Assembly: GCA_038214085.1 (NCBI GenBank)
Contig: JBBQSF010000021.1
Span: forward strand, 1-30,160
DNA length: 30,160 nt
Source of the DNA: JBBQSF01 sp038214085
Lineage (GTDB): Bacteria; Bacteroidota; Bacteroidia; Bacteroidales; CG2-30-32-10
Reading direction: 5' to 3'
This document shows positions 7,294-15,347 of this stretch, piece after piece. How positions within the stretch are numbered: the first letter of the stretch is position 1; every line of letters begins with the position of its first letter. The position numbers and the translations under genes are program-made. The notes under the pieces were generated by a model. It did no database searches and was not told where the DNA came from. It saw only the letters and a program-made list of their open reading frames with translations.

Positions 7294-8823
7294 CTAAAAA
7301 GGCTGCTGCGGATCCTCATCCTTCATTTCGTTCATCTTAGAAGGCATTGTAACTGTATGAGGAGTATCAGGAAAATCGCGATCACTGTATGGTTGTGAAA
7401 CGCTGTAAGAAGAATCGTAAGTAGTGTCGTCAACATCTACAAATTTAGCAAAACGATCAATAAATTTCAGTGGTACATCAGCAGTAGGGCCGTTACGGTG
7501 CTTAGCAATTATAATTTCGGCCATACCTTTTGTTGGCTGATTGCGTTCGTCCAATTCAATTTTATAATACTCAGCGCGGTATATAAATATTACCATATCG
7601 GCGTCCTGCTCTATAGCTCCCGATTCACGTAAATCGGAAAGAATAGGACGCTTGGTACCTCCACGTTTTTCAACTTCACGGCTTAACTGAGACAGCGCAA
7701 TAATAGGAATATTAAGCTCTTTTGCAAGACTTTTAAGCGATCTTGAAATATTACTGATCTCCTGTTCACGGTTGCCTCGGTTATCGCCACTTCCAGACAT
7801 TAACTGCAAATAGTCGATTACAATCAGTTCAATTTTGTGTTGTTGTTTGAGACGACGGGCTTTGGCGCGAAGGTCAAAAATGGTGAGTGCAGGAGAATCG
7901 TCAATAATAAGCGGTGCATCACTAAGTCTGGTAACACGTGATTCCAATTGAGCCCACTCGTGGTTTTCAAGAGTGCCTTTCTTCAGTTTTTCGGCAGGAA
8001 GTTCTGTTTCGCTAGATATTAAACGGGTAACCAGCTGAGTAGTGTTCATTTCAAGTGAAAAAAATGCTACAGGTTTTTTAAAATCAACTGCAATATTACG
8101 AGCCATAGTAAGCATTAATGCCGTTTTTCCCATGCCTGGACGAGCGGCAATAACAACAAGATCTGATTTCTGCCAGCCTCCTGTAATACGATCCAATGCC
8201 ATAAAACCTGTTGGAACTCCATTAAAACCACCTTCTTGACGCGATGCGGCTTTAATTTGCCTGATTGATTCCACCACAGAATCCTTCATCATCGAAAACT
8301 TACTTTTTAAGTTTCCCTCCCCAATTGCAAAAAGGTTTTGCTCAGCAGTATCAAGCAATTCAAAAACATCTGTACTATCATTGAATGCTTCTTTAATAAT
8401 TTCGGTTGAAGAACGGATCAATTCTCTTTGCAAATATTTCTGAGAAATTATTCTGGTATGGTATTCAATATTTGCCGAGGAGGCCACTCTGGAAGTGAGT
8501 TGCGTAATATAATATGCGCCTCCAACGATTTCAAGTTCGCCGTTTTTCTTTAACTGATTGGTAACAGTGAGAATATCTATGGATTCTGATTTCTCGAACA
8601 GTCCAAGAATTGCTTTATAAATTTTCTGATGTGCTTCTTTGTAAAACATTTCAGCTTTCAGAATGTCCAATACTGCTGTAAGAGCATCCTTTTCGAGCAT
8701 TATTGCGCCCAATACTGCTTCTTCAAGATCTATTGCTTGAGGCGGAATTTTGCCGTGTTCAAAAACGGTACTGTCGGAAATTGATTTTTGTTGTTTTTTC
8801 TTTGAATTCGATGTTGCATCCAT
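7294..8823 (-). CDS. dnaB: Replicative DNA helicase DnaB
   Basis: This is a 509-residue DnaB. The N-terminal DnaG-interacting domain (PPQAIDLEEAVLGAIMLEKDA) is followed by a linker and the RecA-type ATPase. Its Walker A is AARPGMGKTA near residue 227-235, then FFSLEM, the Walker B-like LIVIDYLQLMSG, and SQLSREVEKR and LRESGAIEQDAD motifs. The enzyme is the hexameric 5'-3' helicase of the replication fork. I start it at ATG 8821-8823 rather than at the TTG five codons upstream, because that TTG overlaps the -7 box. No intein or insertion is visible. It is separated by 73 bp from the next minus-strand gene. Confidence 0.97.
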   Translation of the reverse strand: MDATSNSKKKQQKSISDSTVFEHGKIPPQAIDLEEAVLGAIMLEKDALTAVLDILKAEMFYKEAHQKIYKAILGLFEKSESIDILTVTNQLKKNGELEIVGGAYYITQLTSRVASSANIEYHTRIISQKYLQRELIRSSTEIIKEAFNDSTDVFELLDTAEQNLFAIGEGNLKSKFSMMKDSVVESIRQIKAASRQEGGFNGVPTGFMALDRITGGWQKSDLVVIAARPGMGKTALMLTMARNIAVDFKKPVAFFSLEMNTTQLVTRLISSETELPAEKLKKGTLENHEWAQLESRVTRLSDAPLIIDDSPALTIFDLRAKARRLKQQHKIELIVIDYLQLMSGSGDNRGNREQEISNISRSLKSLAKELNIPIIALSQLSREVEKRGGTKRPILSDLRESGAIEQDADMVIFIYRAEYYKIELDERNQPTKGMAEIIIAKHRNGPTADVPLKFIDRFAKFVDVDDTTYDSSYSVSQPYSDRDFPDTPHTVTMPSKMNEMKDEDPQQPF

Positions 8824-8827
8824 GCTG

Positions 8828-8835
8828 CAAAAATA
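8828..8835 (-). promoter_or_regulatory. -7 promoter box directly upstream of dnaB
   Basis: The minus strand reads TATTTTTG. Only 4 nt separate the box from the dnaB ATG, so the predicted transcript would start at or within a few bases of the initiation codon. Confidence 0.45.
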
Positions 8836-8885
8836 CAAACTAAAATTTCGAATTTTATTTCAACTCGAAAATAGTTTTCAACAAT

Positions 8886-10361
8886 TCACATCTGAATTTT
8901 AGCTACAAGCAGATACATTAAATCCTTAACAGCAAAGGATCTTTGAAGAGAATAAGAAAGCAAATTTTCTTTAATTTCGAGGGTCTCAAAAATATCATTA
9001 CTGTAAAACAAGGATTGATAAGCGCCGCCAGCAACTATCTCAGATGCAAAAACCGGCTTATTACCCCTTTTTGCGCTCAACTTATTGTACAAAATAACTT
9101 CATCAGAAATAAACCCGGAAACAGGATTATAGTATGCCATATCCTGGAAAATACTTTTAATATCTTTTAATGAAACCTGATCAATCCTTGAAGAGAAATT
9201 AACTGGCAAAAACATTTTATTTTGTTTTAAAATGCTTAACAATTTTTGTTTATTGTAAATATAAATTTCGTTGTTTTCTGTAAAAATATCTTTCAACAGA
9301 TCAAACAATTTCTGACGGTTATCGTTTCCCGCTTCAGAAAAGTGTTGAGTTTGCCTGATAATATTACCCGAGGGATCTACTTCAATAAGTGTAACTAAAA
9401 AAGGAATAACCTGATAAGGATGCGAGTTTCCAAACAGTGGAACTGCAGGAAAGAAGTTGAGAATGTCAACAAATATATTATTTTTTGTAAGCTGAGCAGG
9501 AACAACAGCTTTAATTCTTTTTTTATCAATGTATTCTTCGGATTTTAACTGAATCTCTTGCTTTTTAGTTAAAGTAAATCCTTTAGGAATGTCAGTGAGC
9601 TTTAATATTCCTTTATAATACAAGGCATAATGTTGTTCAGGAGTGGCATCTGTCAATTCAAAAATAGAGCCTGAAACTGGAATATTTTTTCGGCAAAAGC
9701 CACTAAAATCGCATGGATAAGGATTTGAACAATGAACTCCGATATCTATAACAGGCGCTTCGGGTTGATCAATAATTTTTTTCATTTCAACAATATTCTC
9801 CTCCACAAAATCCATTTGTTCTTTGCAATATGTGAGTACAGATTTTTCGGAAAATAATTTCTTCAAATCAAGTCCTGTCTGCCTGAGATAACTACCGTTA
9901 ATGTGAATAAGAATAAAATCGTCGAGTTTCACTCCGCTATTTGCAATCACATAATGCTGAAGAGCTGCATCAAGATAATAAGTTTGTGATAACTGCACCG
10001 AACTTTTCACTTCATATGCCGTCCAGCCATTTTCACTGCTTTTAACAAGAATATCAAGTGCAACATATACATCGTTGGCAATAAAAGCTGCTTCGTAGAT
10101 TACTTTACAACCAGAAGCAATTAACTGAGCTGTTTTTTCAACATTTTTAAATGGAAAGTGATAGGATCCGGCTGACGCCATTTTACCACCTGGGAAAAGC
10201 TGCTGGGCAAGAATGCCAACATCAGTGCCTCTTTTAAACTTTGCAAGTTGTTCAGGAGAAAGGTAATCGCGAAGTTTATAGTTTTTTTTATACAGATAAA
10301 GGGATTTATGACATTGTAAACCCCTGACAAAAGAAGATTTTGATAATACAGGTTTTTGCAT
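8886..10361 (-). CDS. DUF2779-type protein: Fe-S PD-(D/E)XK nuclease fused to a degenerate exonuclease-like domain
   Basis: The 491-residue protein starts at the ATG 10 bp after the upstream exonuclease gene; the longer frame would overlap it. The N-terminal half looks like a Cas4/AddB-like nuclease: Cys17 in RGLQCHKSLYLYKK, a PD-(D/E)XK core with Glu90, Asp103 and E-V-K (117-119), then Cys211, Cys217 and Cys223 to complete a four-Cys iron-sulfur site. The C-terminal half aligns with the DUF2779 RNase H-like exonuclease through AVPLFG, HPYQVIPF and SEAGND, but its acidic residues are gone. The usual LDFET is VDILN (298-302), the YNKAFE-like motif is YNKQKL, and the final YCxxDT is YSLQRS (470-475). 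I infer one active nuclease domain and one inactive, possibly structural, domain. A DNA repair or defence role is possible but unproven. Confidence 0.75.
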   Translation of the reverse strand: MQKPVLSKSSFVRGLQCHKSLYLYKKNYKLRDYLSPEQLAKFKRGTDVGILAQQLFPGGKMASAGSYHFPFKNVEKTAQLIASGCKVIYEAAFIANDVYVALDILVKSSENGWTAYEVKSSVQLSQTYYLDAALQHYVIANSGVKLDDFILIHINGSYLRQTGLDLKKLFSEKSVLTYCKEQMDFVEENIVEMKKIIDQPEAPVIDIGVHCSNPYPCDFSGFCRKNIPVSGSIFELTDATPEQHYALYYKGILKLTDIPKGFTLTKKQEIQLKSEEYIDKKRIKAVVPAQLTKNNIFVDILNFFPAVPLFGNSHPYQVIPFLVTLIEVDPSGNIIRQTQHFSEAGNDNRQKLFDLLKDIFTENNEIYIYNKQKLLSILKQNKMFLPVNFSSRIDQVSLKDIKSIFQDMAYYNPVSGFISDEVILYNKLSAKRGNKPVFASEIVAGGAYQSLFYSNDIFETLEIKENLLSYSLQRSFAVKDLMYLLVAKIQM

Positions 10362-10371
10362 TAACTTAAAG

Positions 10372-11091
10372 TTATACTGCAGAAATATTTTCGTCGGCAA
10401 TTAATGGTTTGCCCTGATATTTCAACATAACCTGAGCAACAGTAATCACATCTTTCTGGCAATATGTAACAATTCGTTCAAGGTTTTTTTCTTCATAAAA
10501 AACCTTTGCTACATCGCTTCCGTCAATATCATCCTTAGGTGTAGGGATATTGAAAACTGTAGCCAGCAATTCAAGCGCCGTGTAATTTTTATGATCGCCG
10601 AATTTCCATAATTCCATAGTGTCGAGATGAGAAACTTCCCAAGGTTTTTTTCCGGCAAGATCCAACAACGCAGGGAATTTAATACCATTTATCATCAATC
10701 TTCGGGAAATATAAGGAATGTCGAATTCTTTTATATTATGTCCGCAGAGCAATGGTTCCTTACGATTTCCGTGTTTTGAAAGCATTTCACAAAATTCTGT
10801 CAACAGCTGTTTTTCATCATAACCATAGAATGACTTTAGCTTGAAGGTATTTTTACCGTCAACATATTTCATAAAACCAACTGATATGCATATTATTTTT
10901 CCAAATTCCGAAAAAATACCTGCTCTTGCAAACATATCTTTTGGTGTATCTTCAGGGCGACGAGGCATAAAATCGGCTTTTCTGTCCCAATGCTTACGAA
11001 ATGTTTCGGGTAATTCATCGTATGTGGGTACCATGGGAACAGTTTCTATATCAAGGAATAGAACGTTTTCGAGATTTAAAAGTTCAAGCAT
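10372..11091 (-). CDS. Stand-alone DEDDy 3'-5' exonuclease, DNA polymerase B exonuclease-like
   Basis: This 239-residue protein is a single DnaQ/PolB-like exonuclease domain of the predicted 3'-5' exonuclease family (PF10108 type). Motif I is LFLDIET (Asp14, Glu16), motif II is CGHNIKEFDIPY (Asp124), and motif III is YCQKD (Tyr210, Asp214), so all four metal-binding acids and the Tyr of the DEDDy class are present. There is no polymerase domain. The expected activity is removal of nucleotides from 3' ends of DNA or RNA. It has its own -7 box (TAAATTTG, 11115-11108) and is followed after 10 bp by the DUF2779-type gene, so the two are almost surely co-transcribed. Its intact active site contrasts with the broken one next door. 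Confidence 0.88.
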   Translation of the reverse strand: MLELLNLENVLFLDIETVPMVPTYDELPETFRKHWDRKADFMPRRPEDTPKDMFARAGIFSEFGKIICISVGFMKYVDGKNTFKLKSFYGYDEKQLLTEFCEMLSKHGNRKEPLLCGHNIKEFDIPYISRRLMINGIKFPALLDLAGKKPWEVSHLDTMELWKFGDHKNYTALELLATVFNIPTPKDDIDGSDVAKVFYEEKNLERIVTYCQKDVITVAQVMLKYQGKPLIADENISAV

Positions 11092-11107
11092 AAAGATTAT
11101 TTTTTTT

Positions 11108-11115
11108 CAAATTTA
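11108..11115 (-). promoter_or_regulatory. -7 promoter box of the exonuclease/DUF2779 pair
   Basis: The minus strand reads TAAATTTG and ends 16 nt before the exonuclease ATG at 11091. It is the likely promoter of the two-gene unit. Confidence 0.55.
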
Positions 11116-11192
11116 CATTATTTTTTGATTTACCAAAAAAAATACTGAGACATTTAATCCGAATCAACGACAAAATGTCAAGTTGTAAAGAA

Positions 11193-12122
11193 TCAAAACC
11201 AATGAATTTTGCGAAGAATAACAATAACAATTGTAGGAAGTATCAATGAAGCAGAAACCACACCCCAGAATGCATATTTACTATCTTCTAAAAAATTGGG
11301 CACATTCATTCCGTATAAACCGGAAAATATGGAAGGAATCATAACACAAAGTGTAATTACGGTGAGGCGCTTCATCACGATATTCAGGTTGTTTGATATT
11401 ACGCTGGCAAAGGCATCCATCATTCCTGTTAAAATGTCGCTATGGATGGTTGCTGTTTCAATTGCCTGTTTGTACTCAATCTGAACATCTTCGAGAAGTT
11501 CTTCATCAAGCTTAGTGTTATCAATAAGCTTAGAACGTTGAAGTTTATTGATAAGCAATTCGTTCGAACGTAGCGAAGTAAGAAAATATACCAGCGTTTT
11601 CTGAATTTTCAGAAGGTTATTCAACTGACTGTTTTCAATAGATTTGCGTATATCTTTTTCAATCTGATTGGTACGGCGAATAATGATTTTCATAAACCGC
11701 AGATAATAGGAAGCAGATAACTGAAAAAGGTACAATACAAAACTGTGCATATTTTCAATATCAATTCCCTTTACTTTTTGCTCAATAATATCATTAATAA
11801 TTTCATTTTCATTGTCGCAAAGCGTGATGATCATATTTTTTGAGATCAAAATACCTAAGGGAACTGTAAAAAAAGTAGCGTCACCTTTTGGTTCATATAC
11901 AGGAATACGAACAACAATAAGTAACCAACGACCACTTATTTCGGTACGAGAACGCTCATCAATATCAAGGATATCCTCAATAAATTCATCGGGAACTAAA
12001 TAATCTTTTTTTAGGCTGTCGATTTCTTCAGGGCTTGGGTCGGTAACATTAATCCAGCAGTTTCTTGTAAAACTAGGAATTTGATGCAAGGTTCCACTTT
12101 GCTTTTTATATATTTGAATCAT
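11193..12122 (-). CDS. corA: CorA-type divalent cation (Mg2+/Co2+) channel
   Basis: This 309-residue protein has the CorA layout: a cytoplasmic alpha/beta domain (NCWINVTDPSPEEIDSL; DEFIEDILDIDERSR), a long helical region in the middle, and two C-terminal membrane helices, the first ending in YGMN (residues 270-273), the selectivity-loop signature of the 2-TM-GxN family. It should assemble as a pentamer in the inner membrane and pass Mg2+ or related ions. It has the length and motifs of the shorter CorA-like proteins common in Bacteroidota. The start at 12122 has family-like spacing to the N-terminal domain. A possible promoter lies far upstream (12411-12404), which would give a long leader of about 275 nt. 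Confidence 0.92.
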   Translation of the reverse strand: MIQIYKKQSGTLHQIPSFTRNCWINVTDPSPEEIDSLKKDYLVPDEFIEDILDIDERSRTEISGRWLLIVVRIPVYEPKGDATFFTVPLGILISKNMIITLCDNENEIINDIIEQKVKGIDIENMHSFVLYLFQLSASYYLRFMKIIIRRTNQIEKDIRKSIENSQLNNLLKIQKTLVYFLTSLRSNELLINKLQRSKLIDNTKLDEELLEDVQIEYKQAIETATIHSDILTGMMDAFASVISNNLNIVMKRLTVITLCVMIPSIFSGLYGMNVPNFLEDSKYAFWGVVSASLILPTIVIVILRKIHWF

Positions 12123-12180
12123 ATCGGAAATATTAAATCATTAAACATTGTATTAATTGTAAGTTTTTTTAATTGCAGAC

Positions 12181-12411
12181 TTACTTGCCTGTATTTGGCT
12201 TATACGAATAATGACTTAACCGGTGGTTCAGAAAACCGGATTTTTTTAATGCTTTTTCAAGTATAAAAGAAAACATAAACGCCTCCATTTTTGACCTAAC
12301 AAAGTGTTTATGCTAAAGGAACGCACCCTGCTATGGCATGATTTGATAATATTTGTAACTCGCAGGTCCTTCGTCCATTTTGGATGATTTTTTTAGTTCA
12401 GTGCAAATGTA
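12181..12411 (-). other. Unexplained segment upstream of corA: possible structured RNA and/or 35-codon frame
   Basis: This is the part of the 308-bp stretch 12123-12430 that carries signals. On the minus strand a -7-like box TACATTTG (12411-12404) could start a transcript toward corA. The segment can form a helix in which GCAGGTCCTT (12362-12371) pairs with CCTGC (12327-12331) and AAGGA (12316-12320) across a 6-nt bulge. TCGTCC/GGATGA (12371-12376, 12382-12387) followed by seven Ts looks like a plus-strand terminator, and CCGGT/ACCGG (12220-12224, 12235-12239) followed by a T-run is a second. A minus-strand frame at 12288-12181 encodes 35 residues (MEAFMFSF...KPNTGK) with no recognised family. 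I cannot tell RNA gene, leader and small peptide apart. Confidence 0.3.
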
Positions 12412-12430
12412 GTAATTTTATTTTGCAAAC

Positions 12431-12625
12431 TTAGAATCTGTTTAAATTTCACCTAAAATTTTTATTATGCCCCGTCAATTCGAGTTTTTCTATCGTCGCT
12501 TCTCGATACCCGCATACATTTTTGTAATTGATTATTTTTTAGGAGCGGACTCGAAGTGACGATAGAAAAAGTATCGAGAATAGGGGCACAATAATTTCAT
12601 GTTTCAAAATTTAAACAACCTCTTA
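12431..12625 (-). mobile_element. MITE-like palindromic element, copy 2 (inverted)
   Basis: This is the reverse-oriented second copy of the element at 1991-2184. On the minus strand it starts TAAGAGGTTGTTTAAATTT and ends in AAATTTAAACAGATTCTAA. A hand alignment gives about 20 differences over 195 positions, including one single-base gap, so about 90% identity. It keeps the GCCCC/GGGGC hairpin arms and the CTCGATAC, ATCGTC and CTTCGAG blocks. It lies between the divergent corA and rplS genes and separates the possible corA leader from the rplS promoter. It encodes no protein. Confidence 0.8.
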
Positions 12626-12712
12626 ATAAAACAAGGTTCTGAATTTTCATTTGTACCCTCATTCTTTTTAATGAACAAAATAATGCAAATAATTCTATTT
12701 ATAAAAAGCGTC

Positions 12713-12720
12713 TATCTTTG
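12713..12720 (+). promoter_or_regulatory. Second TAnnTTTG box upstream of rplS
   Basis: TATCTTTG is a full match to the Bacteroidota -7 consensus, 90 bp upstream of the better-placed box at 12803-12810. I see no convincing TTTG at -33. It could be a distal rplS promoter or a chance match. Otherwise 12626-12780 is AT-rich and holds nothing I recognise. Confidence 0.3.
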
Positions 12721-12780
12721 CTAAAAGAGGTGCCTTTTAACAATCAGTTACAAAGTATTTAAAAATAATTACCAACAATG

Positions 12781-12810
12781 TTTGTAATTAAAAATAAATG
12801 TCTAAATTTG
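12781..12810 (+). promoter_or_regulatory. rplS promoter with -33 TTTG and -7 TAAATTTG
   Basis: TTTG at 12781-12784 and TAAATTTG at 12803-12810 are separated by 18 bp, a good match to the two-part Bacteroidota housekeeping promoter. The start codon of rplS is 33 nt after the -7 box, so the leader should be short, which leaves no room for a large autoregulatory leader from this promoter. Confidence 0.7.
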
Positions 12811-12843
12811 CACTCCATTTTAAGAACGATTAAACATTAAGCC

Positions 12844-13200
12844 ATGAGCAATTCAGAATTAATAAAATACGTTGAAAGCCAGTTTACACAAGGCAAAGAA
12901 TTACCCGCATTCAAAGCAGGAGATACTGTTACAGTTCATTATAAAATTATTGAAGGAAACAAAGAACGCGTTCAGCAATATCAGGGAGTGGTTTTACAAC
13001 GCTCAGGAGTTGGTGCAACTGAAACTTTTACAGTAAGAAAAATTTCTGGAAATATCGGTGTTGAAAGAATTTTCCCGGTTATTTCTCCCTTCATTGAAAA
13101 AATTGACCTGAATAAACGCGGAGTTGTTCGCAGAGCACGAATTTTTTACATTCGCGAACTCAGAGGTAAAAAAGCACGTATCAAAGAAAAAAGAATGTAA
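12844..13200 (+). CDS. rplS: 50S ribosomal protein L19
   Basis: This 118-residue protein has normal L19 length. Conserved blocks include the FKAGDTVTVHYKIIEGNKERVQQYQGVV core, the TFTVRKIS strand, GVERIFP and the C-terminal RRARIFYIRELRGKKARIKE. L19 sits at the interface of the two ribosomal subunits. It is a single-gene unit here, with a strong promoter 5' and an intrinsic terminator 3'. It is not next to rpsP or trmD as in many Proteobacteria. Confidence 0.97.
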   Translation: MSNSELIKYVESQFTQGKELPAFKAGDTVTVHYKIIEGNKERVQQYQGVVLQRSGVGATETFTVRKISGNIGVERIFPVISPFIEKIDLNKRGVVRRARIFYIRELRGKKARIKEKRM

Positions 13201-13220
13201 TTATACCATACTTCACAAAG

Positions 13221-13246
13221 AGCCCGTCATAAACGGGCTTTTTTTA
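13221..13246 (+). terminator. Intrinsic terminator of rplS
   Basis: A perfect 7-bp stem (AGCCCGT / ACGGGCT) with a 5-nt loop is followed by a run of Ts. It sits 20 bp after the rplS stop and faces the end of the convergent minus-strand operon. The reverse orientation lacks a good T-run. Confidence 0.9.
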
Positions 13247-15343
13247 TTTGCAATATTTTTCAGTCATGCTTCTGGCTGCTTCAAAACCCAATTTCAGCGC
13301 GACCTTAAAGGATTTGCAAACATCCTCATTATTTCCAGTTTTGATAAGCAATAAACCTTTTCCGTAAAATGCAGGCGCAAATGTGCTGTCGCCCCTGATG
13401 CATAAGTTATAATCCGCTAAGGCTTCATCATTCATAGATAAGGATTCTCTGCTCATTGCTCTATAGAAAAAGGCCTTAGTAAAGGAAGGAGAAATGTCTA
13501 TTGTTTTGGAAAAATATTTATCAGAAGCAATAAAATGTTTGCTTTTAAAATAAGCCATCCCAATCTGAAAGGAATAATCAGCATTATCCGGACTTAATTC
13601 TTCTGCCTTGCTAAATGCTATCTGGGCACTTAATGTATCGGCGAGTGCAATTTGAATTTTCCCCTTATTTAAAAGCAACAATGCGCTTTCGCTTTGAAGT
13701 GCAATGGATTTATCAATATCCGTTAAAGCTTCTTTAAATCGGTTAATATTGTAATATGCCACCGCCCTATTGTAATATGAAAGCCCGAAAGCAGGATTTA
13801 ATTGAATGGCCTTGTTGCAATCATCAATTGCATTTTGCCATTGAGAAGTTTCAATAAACAAACAGCTTCTGTTGTAAAACACCTTAGAGAACCCAGGATT
13901 TAAAGATACAGCTTTATTCATATCCTGAAGTGCAGGCACAAATGCTTCAGTTTTTAATCTTACATAGCCCCGATTCATATATGCAGGAGCATACAATGAA
14001 TCTAATGAAATTGCCTTTGTATAATTGGTTTCAGCAATATCATACTTCTCAAGTTCTGTATATGAATCGCCCAAGTTTACATAAGCAAGAGCAGAACCAG
14101 GATTCGTCTTAACAACGTCAGCCCAAAGCGAAACTGAATTTGCCCATGTTTTACTTCGCTGATTTGATGCCACTCCCATTGATACCAATATAATTATCAG
14201 CAGCAACCAAAATACATGTTTTTGATTTCTGAATTTTGATATGGCAATATTAAAAAAATATGAAGCAATAAAAAATAATCCTAAATATGGGATATAGGAA
14301 TGTCGTTCACTTATTATTGAATCTCCAATAGAAATTAAAGGAAGGTAAACACTTACTGAAATAAGAAAAAATAAAATTCCGAAATTTAGTTCCTTACTTT
14401 TTTTTCGAAATTTAAACAATACAACCAATAATAACATGAACAAAACTGCACCGGCCATATTTACTAAAGGAAGTAAACCCTCTGATTTGTCAGGAAAAAA
14501 ATATTTTGCAGAAAGCGCATAAGGTACAATAGCTTTAAAGACATACAAAAACGGTGCATACATAACCAAAACCAATCGATCAAGCAAAGTGTAATCTGCA
14601 AACGAATTAATGCCTTCAACGCTGTTTGCTGCATAAATTGAGACAATTACAACAATAAGCGAAACAATAATAAATGGGATTTTATTGATGATATTAATTT
14701 TTCTTAGAAAATAAAAGTCAAGAAGAATAATAAGTGCAGGAAAAACTATTCCTGAAGGCTTTGACAATACTGCCAATAAAAAAAACAAGAGGGAAAATAA
14801 ATAATTTTTATTTTTTCTGGAACGAAGATAAAAAATGTAAGAAATTAGTCCAGAAAGCAGGAATAACGCACAAAGCAATCCTTTTCTTTCCGAAATCCAA
14901 TAAACCGATTCGGCATGCATTGGATGTAATGCAAACAATAAAGCGGCAATAAATGCTACAGTTTTTATGGGTTTTATCAGGTATATCAGCCAGAATACAA
15001 GCACAGAATTACAAATATGCAAACCCAAACTTACTGCATGAAAACCTTTTGCTGATTCAGCAAAAACGCTGTATTCCATTGCAAGAAAAATTGTGGTAAT
15101 TGGATGATACATCCCATTTGTGAAAGTTGTAAAAACTTTATTGAAATTATAAAATGAAAATTGAGTAACCAGTGGATTCCCGAAGACAATAATGGTATCA
15201 TCAAAATTAGTGTATGCGTTTTTAATACCGCTATAAAATGTTATCAAGGCAAGCAGTACAACTAAAGAAACAAGATAAAAAACGTTGATTCCTTCAATAA
15301 ACAAAGGCTTTTCAAAAAGCAGTGGCTTGGTTTTCTTTTTCAA
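13244..15343 (-). CDS. TMTC-like membrane protein: GT-C glycosyltransferase-type core plus TPR domain
   Basis: This 699-residue protein has about ten membrane helices up to residue ~400, then eight TPR units of 34 residues (from PGSALAYVNLGDSYTE to the end). The membrane part has the marks of GT-C enzymes of the TMTC type: NFDD (Asp48-Asp49) in the first extracytoplasmic loop, HPMHAESVYWISERKG (residues 140-155) and ERHSYIPYLGLF near residue 350. Animal TMTC1-4 are O-mannosyltransferases that use a lipid-linked sugar. Bacterial relatives are mostly uncharacterised, so protein glycosylation in the periplasm is an inference. It is the last gene of the WD40-aroC-OmpA operon, 4 bp after the preceding stop. 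Confidence 0.82.
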   Translation of the reverse strand: MKKKTKPLLFEKPLFIEGINVFYLVSLVVLLALITFYSGIKNAYTNFDDTIIVFGNPLVTQFSFYNFNKVFTTFTNGMYHPITTIFLAMEYSVFAESAKGFHAVSLGLHICNSVLVFWLIYLIKPIKTVAFIAALLFALHPMHAESVYWISERKGLLCALFLLSGLISYIFYLRSRKNKNYLFSLLFFLLAVLSKPSGIVFPALIILLDFYFLRKINIINKIPFIIVSLIVVIVSIYAANSVEGINSFADYTLLDRLVLVMYAPFLYVFKAIVPYALSAKYFFPDKSEGLLPLVNMAGAVLFMLLLVVLFKFRKKSKELNFGILFFLISVSVYLPLISIGDSIISERHSYIPYLGLFFIASYFFNIAISKFRNQKHVFWLLLIIILVSMGVASNQRSKTWANSVSLWADVVKTNPGSALAYVNLGDSYTELEKYDIAETNYTKAISLDSLYAPAYMNRGYVRLKTEAFVPALQDMNKAVSLNPGFSKVFYNRSCLFIETSQWQNAIDDCNKAIQLNPAFGLSYYNRAVAYYNINRFKEALTDIDKSIALQSESALLLLNKGKIQIALADTLSAQIAFSKAEELSPDNADYSFQIGMAYFKSKHFIASDKYFSKTIDISPSFTKAFFYRAMSRESLSMNDEALADYNLCIRGDSTFAPAFYGKGLLLIKTGNNEDVCKSFKVALKLGFEAARSMTEKYCK

Positions 15344-15347
15344 TTTA

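Noticed and set aside
12081..12266. Plus-strand 61-codon frame upstream of rplS
   Set aside because: It overlaps the corA start and the structured segment, has no recognisable motif and ends inside a hairpin.
12811..12843. L19 autoregulatory leader upstream of rplS
   Set aside because: The best promoter leaves a leader of about 30 nt, too short for a structured ribosomal-protein leader.
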